A stretch of 64,000 nt of DNA from positions 1,054,001 through 1,118,000 of the forward strand of contig OZ241898.1 in assembly GCA_965203525.1 (NCBI GenBank), read 5' to 3'. The notes under the pieces are model-generated. The model saw only the letters and a list, made by a program, of their open reading frames with translations, did no database searches and was not told the DNA's origin. Below are positions 16,771-25,023 of the stretch, one piece after another. The DNA is from WTFV01 sp965203525 (GTDB taxonomy: Bacteria; Acidobacteriota; Vicinamibacteria; Vicinamibacterales; UBA8438). Position numbers and translations under genes: made by a program. How positions within the stretch are numbered: the first letter of the stretch is position 1; every line of letters begins with the position of its first letter.

Positions 16771-16913
16771 CCGTCGTTGCGCGCGGCCCGCACGCCCGGA
16801 CCGGCGCCGGCGGTCCGCCGTGCCGCGTCTTCCTTGGCGAGGAGATCGCTCCGCGGCCGGCGAAGGGCCGTGCGCCCGGGACGCCGGCGACCCGCGGCGC
16901 GGTTGAAAAGGAG

Positions 16914-16942
16914 TTGACGCGGGCCCGTAGCGTGCCTATACT
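16914..16942 (+). promoter_or_regulatory. Sigma-70-type promoter of the pilB operon
   Basis: TTGACG (16914-16919), 17-bp spacer, TATACT (16937-16942): 5/6 and 5/6 matches. The pilB GTG follows 51 bp after the -10. It is one of the best promoters in the window. Confidence 0.75.
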
Positions 16943-16971
16943 GAAGATACCCCCTGCTCACCTTCGGACTC

Positions 16972-16993
16972 CCGGGAAGGCGATGGTTCCCGG
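16972..16993 (+). promoter_or_regulatory. Hairpin covering the pilB ribosome-binding site and start
   Basis: CCGGGAA (16972-16978) and TTCCCGG (16987-16993) form a perfect 7-bp stem with an 8-nt loop GGCGATGG. The stem and loop contain the SD-like GGGAAGG, and the 3' arm ends on the first base of the GTG start, so folding would hide the initiation region. Confidence 0.5.
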
Positions 16994-18738
16994 TGTCCCT
17001 CCGTCTCGGCGAGTTCCTGCTCGAGAAGCGGCGCATCACGCAGGCCCAGTTCGAAGAGGCGCTGGCGTTCCGGGAGGCCAACGGCGGCGATCTCGGCAGC
17101 GTCCTGGTCCGCCTGGGATTCCTTCCGCCCGACGAGATCGCGGAGCTGCGCGGCGCGCAGTACGGCGTGCGGTCGATCGACCTTTCCGGCTTCGAGATCG
17201 AGCCCGGCATCATCGGGTTGATACCGGCTCACACGGCCCGCAAGCACCGCATCGTGCCCTTGCGCCGCTCGGGCGCGACGCTGACGGTCGTGATGGCCGA
17301 TCCGCGCAACGTCGCCGCGCTCGACGAAGTCCGGTTCCGCACCGGTTGCGCCGTCGAACCGCTGGTGGCGTCGGAGGCCGCGGTCGCCGCCGCCCTCGCC
17401 CGCCACTACGACGCCCCTCCGGATCCATCCGCGGCGGGCGGCGGCGGACCCGCCCTCGACGTGGCGGTGCGGGAGATCGAGAAGCTGCCGGGCAGTCCGG
17501 ACGATCCGCGGTCGGCGGACGACGAGCCGGAGATCGACCTTGCCGCGGGCGGCGAGGCGCGCGGGTTGGCGCCGGTGGTGCGGCTGGTGAACGTCATCCT
17601 GGCGTCCGCCGTGCAACGGGGCGCCAGCGACGTGCACGTCGAGTCGTACGAGAAGCAGTTCCGGATCCGGTTCCGCGTCGACGGCGTGCTCCACCAGGTG
17701 ATGACGCCGCCGTTGCGCATGCGCGACGCCGTCACCTCGCGTCTCAAGGTGATGGCGAAGCTCGACATCGCGGAGCGCCGTGTGCCGCAGGACGGGCGGG
17801 TGCGGATCCGCTGCCGCGACGGGAGCGCGACCAAGGCGATCGATCTGCGGGTTTCGTGCCTCCCGACCCTCTTCGGCGAGAAGATCGTCCTGCGCCTGCT
17901 GGACAAGGCCCACCTCATGCTCGACATGACGAAGCTGGGGTTCGAGGAGGAGTCGCTCCGGCGTTTCACGGCGAACATCCGCAAGCCGTGGGGCATGGTG
18001 CTGGTGACCGGCCCGACCGGGAGCGGCAAGACCAGCACGCTCTATTCGTCGATCGCGCGGCTCAACACCCCGGACACCAACATCGTGACCGCCGAGGACC
18101 CGGTGGAGTTCAACCTGGACGGCGTCAACCAGGTGCAGATTCGCGAGGGGGCCGGCCTGACCTTCGCCGCCGCGCTCCGCTCGTTCCTGCGCCAGGATCC
18201 GAACGTCATCCTGGTCGGCGAGATTCGGGACGTCGAGACCGCGGAGATCGCCGTGAAGGCGGCGCTGACCGGTCACCTGGTGCTGTCGACCCTGCACACC
18301 AACGACGCGCCGAGCGCCGTCGGCCGTCTCCTGAACATGGGGGTCGAGCCGTTCCTGATCGCCGGATCGGTCAACCTCGTCTGCGCGCAGCGCCTCGTGC
18401 GCCGGGTGTGCCGCGCCTGCGCGGCGCCGGCCGCGGCGAGTCCGCCGGCGCTGGTCGACGTCGGCTTCAGCGAGGCCGAGGCGCGCGTCGTGACGCCTTC
18501 CGCGGGGAAGGGGTGCGACGCGTGCGGCCGGACCGGCTACAAGGGACGGGTCGGTCTCTACGAGGTGCTGGAGGTGACCGACCCGCTGCGCGAGCGGATC
18601 CTCGCCGGGGGCTCGCCCCGCGCGCTGCGGCGCGCGGCGATCGACGAGGGGATGCTCACCCTGCGCCGGAGCGGCCTGCGCAAGATCACCGCCGGCGTCA
18701 CCACGATCGACGAGGTGGTACGGGAGACGATGCCATGA
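16993..18738 (+). CDS. pilB: Type IV pilus assembly ATPase PilB
   Basis: The product has 581 residues from GTG 16993; the in-frame sense begins MSLRLGEFLLEKRRI. Residues about 1-150 form the N-terminal GspE/MshEN domain. The secretion-ATPase core has Walker A GPTGSGKTSTLYSS, Walker B NVILVGEIRDVETA and the His box LSTLHTNDAP. Near the C-terminus a zinc-type cysteine set (CRACA...GCDACGRTGYKGR) marks extension ATPases of the PilB/GspE kind. It powers pilus extension at the cytoplasmic face. It is the first gene of the pilus locus. Its stop overlaps the ATG of a 25-codon micro-ORF that leads into pilT. Confidence 0.95.
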   Translation: MSLRLGEFLLEKRRITQAQFEEALAFREANGGDLGSVLVRLGFLPPDEIAELRGAQYGVRSIDLSGFEIEPGIIGLIPAHTARKHRIVPLRRSGATLTVVMADPRNVAALDEVRFRTGCAVEPLVASEAAVAAALARHYDAPPDPSAAGGGGPALDVAVREIEKLPGSPDDPRSADDEPEIDLAAGGEARGLAPVVRLVNVILASAVQRGASDVHVESYEKQFRIRFRVDGVLHQVMTPPLRMRDAVTSRLKVMAKLDIAERRVPQDGRVRIRCRDGSATKAIDLRVSCLPTLFGEKIVLRLLDKAHLMLDMTKLGFEEESLRRFTANIRKPWGMVLVTGPTGSGKTSTLYSSIARLNTPDTNIVTAEDPVEFNLDGVNQVQIREGAGLTFAAALRSFLRQDPNVILVGEIRDVETAEIAVKAALTGHLVLSTLHTNDAPSAVGRLLNMGVEPFLIAGSVNLVCAQRLVRRVCRACAAPAAASPPALVDVGFSEAEARVVTPSAGKGCDACGRTGYKGRVGLYEVLEVTDPLRERILAGGSPRALRRAAIDEGMLTLRRSGLRKITAGVTTIDEVVRETMP

Positions 18739-18833
18739 CCGCGCCGTCGATCCTCTCGGTGCTTACATGCTTGCGCCTCTACCGAGCAGGCGTACGGGAG
18801 ACGATGCCATGACCGCGCCGTCGATCCTGTCGG
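18718..18833. repeat. Duplicated pilB/pilT junction, offset 74 bp
   Basis: Forty-two bases spanning the end of pilB and the first codons of pilT (18718-18759) recur with one mismatch at 18792-18833, separated by 32 bases. The original ATGA overlap is present twice, at 18735 and 18809. Confidence 0.95.
18735..18812 (+). CDS. Micro-ORF bridging pilB and pilT (25 codons)
   Basis: It starts at the ATG that overlaps the pilB stop and ends in a TGA that overlaps the pilT ATG. Its N-terminus MTAPSILS copies the PilT start and its C-terminus VRETMP copies the PilB end. Because the 74-bp unit leaves a remainder of two on division by three, duplication alone gives this frame. It may work as a coupling relay rather than a functional peptide. 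Confidence 0.4.
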   Translation: MTAPSILSVLTCLRLYRAGVRETMP

Positions 18834-19927
18834 AGCTGCTTGCCCGCACCGCCGCGCGGGGCGGGTCGGATCTGCACCTGACCGCGGGCGCTCCGCCGCA
18901 GATCCGCGTGCACGGCGCCCTCGAGCCGCAGGCGGACCTCGAACCGCTGACGCCGGCCGACGCGCAGCGCGTGATCTACGGCGGACTGACCGCGGCGCAG
19001 CGGCAGCGCTTCGAAGAGACCCGGGAACTCGACGTGGCGTTCGGAATCGAAGGCGTGGGGCGGGTGCGCGCCAACGTCTTCCGCCAGCGCGGCTCGGTGG
19101 CGGCCGCGTACCGCCTGATTCCGGACCGGATCCAGGATCTGGACCGGCTCGGCCTGCCTCCCGTGGTGGCGGAGCTGGCCGGGCGTCCGCACGGGCTCGT
19201 GCTGGTGACCGGGCCTACCGGCAGCGGCAAGAGCACGACGCTGGCGGCGCTGATCGACCGCATCAACAGGGAGCGGCGGGGGCACGTGCTGACGATCGAG
19301 GATCCGATCGAGCACGTCCACCCCCACCGGCGCTCGATCGTCAACCAGCGCGAGGTGCACGGCGACACGGCCGGCTTCGAGCCGGCGTTGCGGGCGGCGT
19401 TGCGGGAGGACCCCGACGTCGTGCTCATCGGCGAGATGCGCGACCTGGAGACGACCGAGGCGGCGCTGCGGATCGCCGAGACCGGCCATCTGACCCTGGC
19501 CACCTTGCACACGAGCTCGGCGGCGCACGCCGTCGGCCGGGTGATCGACCTCTTCCCCGCGCACCAGCAGCAGCAGGTCCGTACCCAGCTCTCGCTGGTG
19601 CTCGAAGGGGTCGTCTGCCAGGCCCTCGTGCCGGCCGCCGGGGGCCGGGGGCGCGTCTGCGCCGTCGAGGTGCTGATCGCCACGCCGGCGATCCGCAACC
19701 TGATCCGCGAGGACAAGGCGCACCTGATCTACGCGGCGATGCAGGCGGGCCGGCGGCAGAGCGGCATGCGGACGATGACCCAGGCGCTCGCGGCCCTCTG
19801 CCGGCAGGGGCGCGTCACGCGGGAGGAGGCGCTCGACCACGCCGCGAACCGCGAGGAACTGGAAGGCCTGCTCGCCGGCGGGACGGACGAGCCGGGTTGG
19901 GCGCCGCGCGGGAGGGCGCTCCGATGA
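18809..19927 (+). CDS. pilT: Twitching motility ATPase PilT
   Basis: The product has 372 residues from the second ATG (18809), because MTAPSILSELLARTAARGGSD is the normal PilT beginning. It has the RxxxF PAS-like N-terminal domain, Walker A GPTGSGKSTT, Asp box TIEDPIEHVH, Walker B DVVLIGEMRD and His box LATLHTSSAAH. The family's AIRNLIREDK segment follows. It drives pilus retraction. The C-terminal tail (GGTDEPGWAPRGR) is slightly extended. The stop overlaps the pilC start. Confidence 0.95.
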   Translation: MTAPSILSELLARTAARGGSDLHLTAGAPPQIRVHGALEPQADLEPLTPADAQRVIYGGLTAAQRQRFEETRELDVAFGIEGVGRVRANVFRQRGSVAAAYRLIPDRIQDLDRLGLPPVVAELAGRPHGLVLVTGPTGSGKSTTLAALIDRINRERRGHVLTIEDPIEHVHPHRRSIVNQREVHGDTAGFEPALRAALREDPDVVLIGEMRDLETTEAALRIAETGHLTLATLHTSSAAHAVGRVIDLFPAHQQQQVRTQLSLVLEGVVCQALVPAAGGRGRVCAVEVLIATPAIRNLIREDKAHLIYAAMQAGRRQSGMRTMTQALAALCRQGRVTREEALDHAANREELEGLLAGGTDEPGWAPRGRALR

Positions 19928-21144
19928 CGCAGGCCACCTTCGTCTTCCGCGGCCGCACCCGGCAGGGAGAGCGGGTGCGCGGGGAACGCCGGGCCGCGTC
20001 CGCGGCGGACGCCGTCGCCGCGTTGCGGCGCGAGCAGATTCTGGTGACCGCGATCGACCCGGTCGACCGGAGCGCCCGGGGGGCGTGGTGGAGGCGGGTC
20101 CGCGGAACGGTCCCGGCGCGGAGCCTCGCCGTGTTCACCCGGCAGTTCGCGGTGCTGGTCGACGCCGGACTGCCGCTGGTGCAGTGCCTGGACGTCCTCG
20201 GGAGACAGGAGGAGGACAGGCGCTTCGCCGCGACGATCCGTGCGGTGCGATCCGACGTCGAGGACGGCTCGACGCTGGCCGACGCGCTGCGCGCCCACCC
20301 CCGCTCGTTCGATCCGCTCTACACGAGCATGGTCGCGGCGGGGGAGGCCGGCGGCGTGCTCGACACGATTCTGGAGCGTCTGGCCGCGCACGTCGAGAAG
20401 CACGCCGCCCTGCGGGGGCAGGTCCGCTCGGCCATGACGTACCCCGTGGCGGTTCTCGCCGTCGCCGCCGTCGTCGTGGGGGCGATTCTCTGGAAGGTCA
20501 TCCCGACGTTCGCGGCGCTCTTCGAAGGGTTCGGCGCGGTGCTGCCGCTGCCGACGCGGATCGTCATCGCGGCGAGCGACTCGCTCGCGTTCGCGGCGCC
20601 GCTGGCGGGCCTGGGCGCGCTGGGCGCGGCGCTGGCGTTTCGTCGATACTATTCGACGCGCGGCGGCCGGCTGGCGATCGACGGCGTCGCGCTCCGGCTG
20701 CCGGCGCTGGGGGGCGTCGTGCGCCGCAACGCCGTCGCCCGGTTCTGCCGCACCCTGTCGGCGCTGCTCGGCGCCGGCGTGCCGATCCTCGAAAGCCTGG
20801 AGATCACCGCCGGCACGGCCGGGAACGCGGTGGTCGAGGATGCGGTGCTGAATACGCGCGCGGCGATCGAGCGCGGCGAGCCGGTGGCCGCGCCGTTGCG
20901 CGACACGCAGGTGTTTCCGGTGCTGGTGACGCAGATGATCAACGTGGGCGAGACGACCGGCGCCCTGGATGCGATGCTGGCGAAGGTGGCGGATTTCTAC
21001 GAGGAGGAGGTCGATCGGGCCGTCGCCGGCATGACGGCGCTGCTCGAGCCGGTGCTGGTGGCGGTGCTGGGCGTCGTCGTCGGGGGCATCGTGGTGGCCA
21101 TGTACCTGCCGGTGTTCGACCTGATCGGCCGGCTGGCGGGATGA
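19924..21144 (+). CDS. pilC: Type IV pilus inner-membrane platform protein PilC
   Basis: The product has 406 residues from ATG 19924, which overlaps the pilT stop. It has two GspF domains (residues about 60-185 and 265-390), each with the PilC cytoplasmic helical bundle, and hydrophobic helices near residues 170-210, 220-235 and 375-400. LAVFTRQFAVLVDAGLPLVQCLD is the family signature of the first domain and its second-domain counterpart begins ARFCRTLSALLGAGVPI. It sits between the motor ATPases and pseudopilins in the assembly machine. Confidence 0.95.
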   Translation: MTQATFVFRGRTRQGERVRGERRAASAADAVAALRREQILVTAIDPVDRSARGAWWRRVRGTVPARSLAVFTRQFAVLVDAGLPLVQCLDVLGRQEEDRRFAATIRAVRSDVEDGSTLADALRAHPRSFDPLYTSMVAAGEAGGVLDTILERLAAHVEKHAALRGQVRSAMTYPVAVLAVAAVVVGAILWKVIPTFAALFEGFGAVLPLPTRIVIAASDSLAFAAPLAGLGALGAALAFRRYYSTRGGRLAIDGVALRLPALGGVVRRNAVARFCRTLSALLGAGVPILESLEITAGTAGNAVVEDAVLNTRAAIERGEPVAAPLRDTQVFPVLVTQMINVGETTGALDAMLAKVADFYEEEVDRAVAGMTALLEPVLVAVLGVVVGGIVVAMYLPVFDLIGRLAG

Positions 21145-21182
21145 GAAGCGGACGGGCGACGGAAGCGAAAGGAGACGGAACG

Positions 21183-21719
21183 ATGAGACGGACACTGAAG
21201 GAACAGGAAGGGTTCACGCTGATCGAGCTGCTGATCGTCGTGGCGATCATCGGCATCATCGCCGCGATCGCCGCGCCGGGGCTGCTGCGGGCGCGGATGG
21301 CGGGCAACGAAGCGTCGGCGATCGGATCGCTGCGGGCGATCAACGGCGCGCAGGCGACCTACGCGGCCAGTTGCGGCAGCGGCTTCTATGCGCCGACGCT
21401 GGCCAACCTGGCGACGCCGCCGACGGTCGGCGGGGGCGGGGACGGGTTCATCGGCACCGATCTGGGCGCCGATCCGTCGATCAAGAGCAGCTACACGATC
21501 ACGATGACCGGCGGAGCCGCCGCGACCGGCGCCCCGGCCTCGTGCAACGGCGTGGCCGCCGGCGGGGTGGTCGCCACCTACTTCGTGGGGGCCGACCCGA
21601 ATCCGGGCGGCGGGACGCGCTTCTTCGGAACGAACCAGGGGGCGACCATCTATCAGGCCACGGCCGCCCTGCCCGTGACCCAGACGGGCGCGCCGGCCGG
21701 CGCCGCGCCGATACAGTAG
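21183..21719 (+). CDS. pilA: Type IV major pilin (PilA)
   Basis: The product has 178 residues, with AGGAG 8 nt before ATG 21183. The leader MRRTLKEQEG is cleaved before Phe11 (G|FTLIELLIVVAIIGIIAAIA), giving the N-methylphenylalanine helix with the conserved Glu at +5. The globular part has two cysteines (64 and 121) that could form a disulfide, and many Gly/Ala/Thr. The last about 10 codons (TGAPAGAAPIQ) are the first unit of a 38-bp tandem repeat that continues past the stop. Located directly after pilC. Confidence 0.93.
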   Translation: MRRTLKEQEGFTLIELLIVVAIIGIIAAIAAPGLLRARMAGNEASAIGSLRAINGAQATYAASCGSGFYAPTLANLATPPTVGGGGDGFIGTDLGADPSIKSSYTITMTGGAAATGAPASCNGVAAGGVVATYFVGADPNPGGGTRFFGTNQGATIYQATAALPVTQTGAPAGAAPIQ

Positions 21720-21841
21720 CGCCGCCCTGGCCGGCCGGCGCTGCGCCGATACGGGGGGCGCCGCCTGGCCGGCCGGCGCTGCGCCGATACGGGTGCCGTC
21801 GCCTGGCCGGCCGGCGCCGCGCCGATGCGGTGGCGCCGCCC
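21690..21841. repeat. 38-bp tandem repeat, four copies, starting inside pilA
   Basis: Four units of exactly 38 bp, marked by the words GCCGATAC at 21707-21714, 21745-21752 and 21783-21790 and GCCGATGC at 21821-21828. Each has a GGCCGGCCGGCG core. The first unit encodes the pilin C-terminus; the others are non-coding. Two units equal 76 bp, the duplication length seen elsewhere in the window. Confidence 0.9.
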
Positions 21842-21870
21842 TTGACGGCGCCGCGAGATGCCTTTACAAG
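21842..21870 (+). promoter_or_regulatory. Possible promoter of the VKOR fusion gene
   Basis: TTGACG (21842-21847), 17-bp spacer, TACAAG (21865-21870). The -35 is good, the -10 moderate. It follows the 38-bp repeat array and lies about 90 bp before the start codon. Confidence 0.45.
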
Positions 21871-21958
21871 TGGACGGGACGGCGGGGGGGACGGCGCGGA
21901 CCGCCGGAACGGATACGCGCCCGCTTGCGCGGGGGGAAGAACGGGGGGTGGAGGAACG

Positions 21959-23203
21959 ATGACCAGACGGACGCGGACGTGGATGACGATACTGGCGTGC
22001 GCCGGTCTCGCGGCGTCGGCCGCCTCCACCTATGTGCATCTCCGGATGCTCGGCGACCCCGGCTACGCCAGCTTCTGCGACGTGAACGCCACCGTGAGCT
22101 GCTCGCAGGTCTACCAGAGCCGGTACGGCAGCGTGCTCGGCGTGCCGGTGGCGCTCGGCGGCGTCGTCTGGTTCGCCGCCGTGCTGCTCCTGACGTACGC
22201 CGGGGCGCGGGCACCCCGCGCAGCGGCGCCGAACGTCGCCGGATACCTGCTGGTCTGGTCCACGGTCGGGCTCGCCGTGTCCATGTACATGGCGTACGTC
22301 TCGTTCTTCGTGCTCGGGACGGTCTGTCTGCTGTGCGTCGTGGTCTACGTGGCGGCCGCCGGCATCTTCATCCTGTCCGGCGGGGAGGAGGCCACTCCCG
22401 CGCGGCGGCTTCCGGCCGCCGCGGTGGGCGACCTGCGTGTCCTTGCGCGAAAACCGGTCGGGATCGGGCTGCTGGCGGCCTTCGTCGCCGGCTCGTTCGG
22501 TTCGGCCGGCTGGTTCGCCTGGCCGCGGCCGGCACCGGCGCCGGCCGCGGAGTCTTCCGTTGCGCCCCCGCCGGCGGTGACCGCGGACCAGCGGAGCGAG
22601 TTCGAACGGTACTGGGAGGCGGAGGAGCGCGTGGACCTGCCGCTGCCCGCCTCCGCGGACACCGGCGCCGCGGCGGTGGTCGTGGTCAAGTTCAACGACT
22701 ACCAGTGTCCTGCCTGCGCCAGCGCGCACCGGGCCTATGCCCCGATCTTCGCCAAGTACGCATCGTCGCATCCCGGCCAGGTGCGGCTGGTGACGCTGGA
22801 CTACCCGCTGGATCCGGCGTGCAACGACCAGGCACCGCGCGGCCGGCACCACGGAGCGTGCGCGGGGGCGGTGGCCGTGCGGCTCGCGGCCGGGCTCGGC
22901 GACGCCGCACGGACCGGGATGGAGGACTGGCTGTACGCCAACCAGTCCGGCCTGACCCGCGAGGCGGTCGTGGAGGCGCTCGCCGAGGTGGCCGGCATCG
23001 ATCGGGCGCGCTACGACGCGGCCTACGACGAGACGATTCTGGCCGTGCGGACCGACATCGCCCTGGGCAATGACCTCCCTGTGGAGGCCACGCCCACATA
23101 CGTCATCAACGGCGTGGTCGTCAAGGGCACGCTGGCCCCGCGCTACTTCGACGCGGCGATCGCCTACGAACTGGAGCGCGCCGGGCGCGGCCGGGGCGAG
23201 TAG
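21959..23203 (+). CDS. VKOR-DsbA fusion: disulfide-bond-forming membrane protein
   Basis: The product has 414 residues, with GGAGG just before ATG 21959. Residues 1-140 form a four-helix vitamin K epoxide reductase domain with Cys40, Cys48 and the CLLC redox pair (123/126). After another membrane segment (about 165-187) a periplasmic thioredoxin-like DsbA domain has CPAC at 250-253 and a cis-Pro in EATPTYVING. Such fusions oxidise secreted proteins and pass electrons to quinone. Its place right after pilA, whose product has two cysteines, and before minor pseudopilins with cysteines suggests that it folds pilus components. That link is inference. Confidence 0.92.
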   Translation: MTRRTRTWMTILACAGLAASAASTYVHLRMLGDPGYASFCDVNATVSCSQVYQSRYGSVLGVPVALGGVVWFAAVLLLTYAGARAPRAAAPNVAGYLLVWSTVGLAVSMYMAYVSFFVLGTVCLLCVVVYVAAAGIFILSGGEEATPARRLPAAAVGDLRVLARKPVGIGLLAAFVAGSFGSAGWFAWPRPAPAPAAESSVAPPPAVTADQRSEFERYWEAEERVDLPLPASADTGAAAVVVVKFNDYQCPACASAHRAYAPIFAKYASSHPGQVRLVTLDYPLDPACNDQAPRGRHHGACAGAVAVRLAAGLGDAARTGMEDWLYANQSGLTREAVVEALAEVAGIDRARYDAAYDETILAVRTDIALGNDLPVEATPTYVINGVVVKGTLAPRYFDAAIAYELERAGRGRGE

Positions 23204-23231
23204 CCCTCCGGGAACCCCGGCGGACACGGCG

Positions 23232-24191
23232 ATGCCGGCGGTTCGGCTCCGTGCGCTCTCGAAGACGTTCCGCACCGGGTTCTGGCGATCCCGCGCGCAG
23301 CGCGCCCTCGACGAGGTGTCGCTCGACGTGCCGCCGGGCGCGGTGCTCGGCTATCTCGGGCCGAACGGCGCCGGCAAGACCACGACGCTGAGGCTGCTGA
23401 TGCAGCTCGTTCGTCCGACGTCGGGCAGCGCCGAGATTCTGGGCCGTCCGGCCGGCGACGTGGCCGTCCGCCGGCGAATCGGGTTCCTTCCGGAGTCGGC
23501 CCGCTTCGACGATCTCTGCACGGCCGAAGAGTTCCTCGCGTACGTCGGGGGACTGTTCGGCTATCCGCCCGCCGAACGCCGCCGGCGGGCTGCGCTCGGG
23601 CTCGACCGGGCCGGCATCGGGGCCGAGCGGCGGCGGCGGCTCCGGACGTACTCGCGCGGGATGCTGCAGCGCGTCGGCATCGCGCAGGCTCTGCTCAACG
23701 ACCCGGAGGTGGTCTTTCTGGACGAGCCGCTGACCGGCCTCGATCCGCTCGGGCGCCGCGACGTGCGCAACCTCGTCCGCGCGTTGCGCGAGGAGGGGCG
23801 GACGGTGTTCTTCAGCTCGCACGTTCTGAGCGACGCCGAGGCGATCTGCAGTCACGTCGCCATCCTGAACCGGGGGCGGCTGGCGGCGGCGGGGCGCATC
23901 GCGGAGCTGGATCTGAACGTCCGCGGCTGGGAGCTGGTGGTGGCCGGCGCCGTGGAATCGTTGCGGGCGGCGTGCGGATCGGCCGCGCAACGGGTCGCGC
24001 CCGCCACGGATGGCCGCTGCCTGATCGACCTGCCCGCCGAGCCGCCCCCGGAGCGTCTCGTGACCGAGCTGGCGCGGCGCGGCGTCCGGATCGTCTCGCT
24101 GAACCCGCGGCGCGAGACGCTGGAGGACTACTTTCTCAGGCGGGTGACGGAGGACGCGCCGGCGCCCTGCGCGGAGGGCGTTCGCCCGTAG
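23232..24191 (+). CDS. ABC-2 type transporter ATP-binding protein
   Basis: The product has 319 residues. Walker A is GPNGAGKTTT, Q-loop FLPESARF, signature TYSRGMLQRVGIAQA (YSRGM in place of LSGGQ, common in the drug/polysaccharide-export subgroup), Walker B VVFLDEPLTGLD and switch His SSHVLSD. The C-terminal 80 residues are the regulatory extension seen in this subgroup. The permease gene follows 22 bp later. The pair is embedded within the pilus locus. Confidence 0.92.
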   Translation: MPAVRLRALSKTFRTGFWRSRAQRALDEVSLDVPPGAVLGYLGPNGAGKTTTLRLLMQLVRPTSGSAEILGRPAGDVAVRRRIGFLPESARFDDLCTAEEFLAYVGGLFGYPPAERRRRAALGLDRAGIGAERRRRLRTYSRGMLQRVGIAQALLNDPEVVFLDEPLTGLDPLGRRDVRNLVRALREEGRTVFFSSHVLSDAEAICSHVAILNRGRLAAAGRIAELDLNVRGWELVVAGAVESLRAACGSAAQRVAPATDGRCLIDLPAEPPPERLVTELARRGVRIVSLNPRRETLEDYFLRRVTEDAPAPCAEGVRP

Positions 24192-24213
24192 ATTCGGGCG
24201 CGGCGGAACGGCC

Positions 24214-25023
24214 ATGCGGGTCGTCGCGATCATCGCCCGGCACGTTCTCCGGGCGGCCGTGCGGAGCCGGGTCCTGCACGGCGCCACGCTGCTCGCGCTG
24301 GGATTGATGGCCGCGGCGCCGGCCGCCGGCCGGCTGTCCGCCGGCCAGGAAGTGAAGGTCGTCAAGGACTTCGGCCTCGCCGCGATCAACCTCGGCGGCC
24401 TCTTCGTCGCCGTGTACCTGGGCATCCGGCTCCTTGCGCGGGAGATCGAACAGCGGACCGTGGACGTTCTGCTCTCCAAGCCGGTCCGGCGGCACGAGTT
24501 CGTCTGCGGCCAGTACGGCGGACTCGTCGTGACGCTGGCCCTGGCCCTGACCCTGATGACGGCCGGCCTGTTCGGCGTCCTCGCCGCCGTGGCGTGGCGG
24601 GGCGCCGAGGCGGGGTTCGCACCGGGGCCGGCCGCGCCGGTCGTCGATCCGGCCCTGCTGCCGGCGGTGTTCCTCATCTTCGCCCAACTGGCGGTGATCG
24701 CGGCCGCGGCGCTCTGCTTCTCCACGTTCTCGGGTCCGGCGCCGGCCGCGGTGGCGACCTGCGGTCTCTACGTCATCGGCCACTTCGGCGCGGAGCTGCG
24801 CAACCTGGGCGACGTCGTCGATTCACGGGTCGCGGCGCTGCTTGCCGCCGGACTGTCGTACGCCCTGCCGGACCTGGCGTCGTTCGACGTCAAGGCCGCG
24901 GTGGTGCACGCGCAACCGGTCACGGCCGGGTACGTGGCGCTGACCGCCGCCGCCGGCGCGGCCTACGCCGCGGCGTTCCTGGCGCTGGCCCTGGCGATCT
25001 TCACGAGGCGCGACCTGACGTGA
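24214..25023 (+). CDS. ABC-2 type permease
   Basis: The product has 269 residues with about six hydrophobic segments, including GGLFVAVYLGIRLLA, VVTLALALTLMTAGLFGV and a C-terminal AAYAAAFLALALAIF. The cytosolic segment LAREIEQRTVDVLLSKPVRRHEF matches the ABC-2 (NatB/YhaP-like) coupling region. It pairs with the preceding ATPase. The stop overlaps the GTG of the next gene, so the TPR-like protein is probably part of the same function. Comparable permease/TPR pairs occur beside pilus genes in related bacteria, but the substrate is unknown. Confidence 0.85.
   Translation: MRVVAIIARHVLRAAVRSRVLHGATLLALGLMAAAPAAGRLSAGQEVKVVKDFGLAAINLGGLFVAVYLGIRLLAREIEQRTVDVLLSKPVRRHEFVCGQYGGLVVTLALALTLMTAGLFGVLAAVAWRGAEAGFAPGPAAPVVDPALLPAVFLIFAQLAVIAAAALCFSTFSGPAPAAVATCGLYVIGHFGAELRNLGDVVDSRVAALLAAGLSYALPDLASFDVKAAVVHAQPVTAGYVALTAAAGAAYAAAFLALALAIFTRRDLT

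Noticed and set aside
16797..16817. 6-bp-stem hairpin behind the arginine decarboxylase as terminator
   Set aside because: No T tract and GC-rich surroundings in which such stems are frequent by chance.
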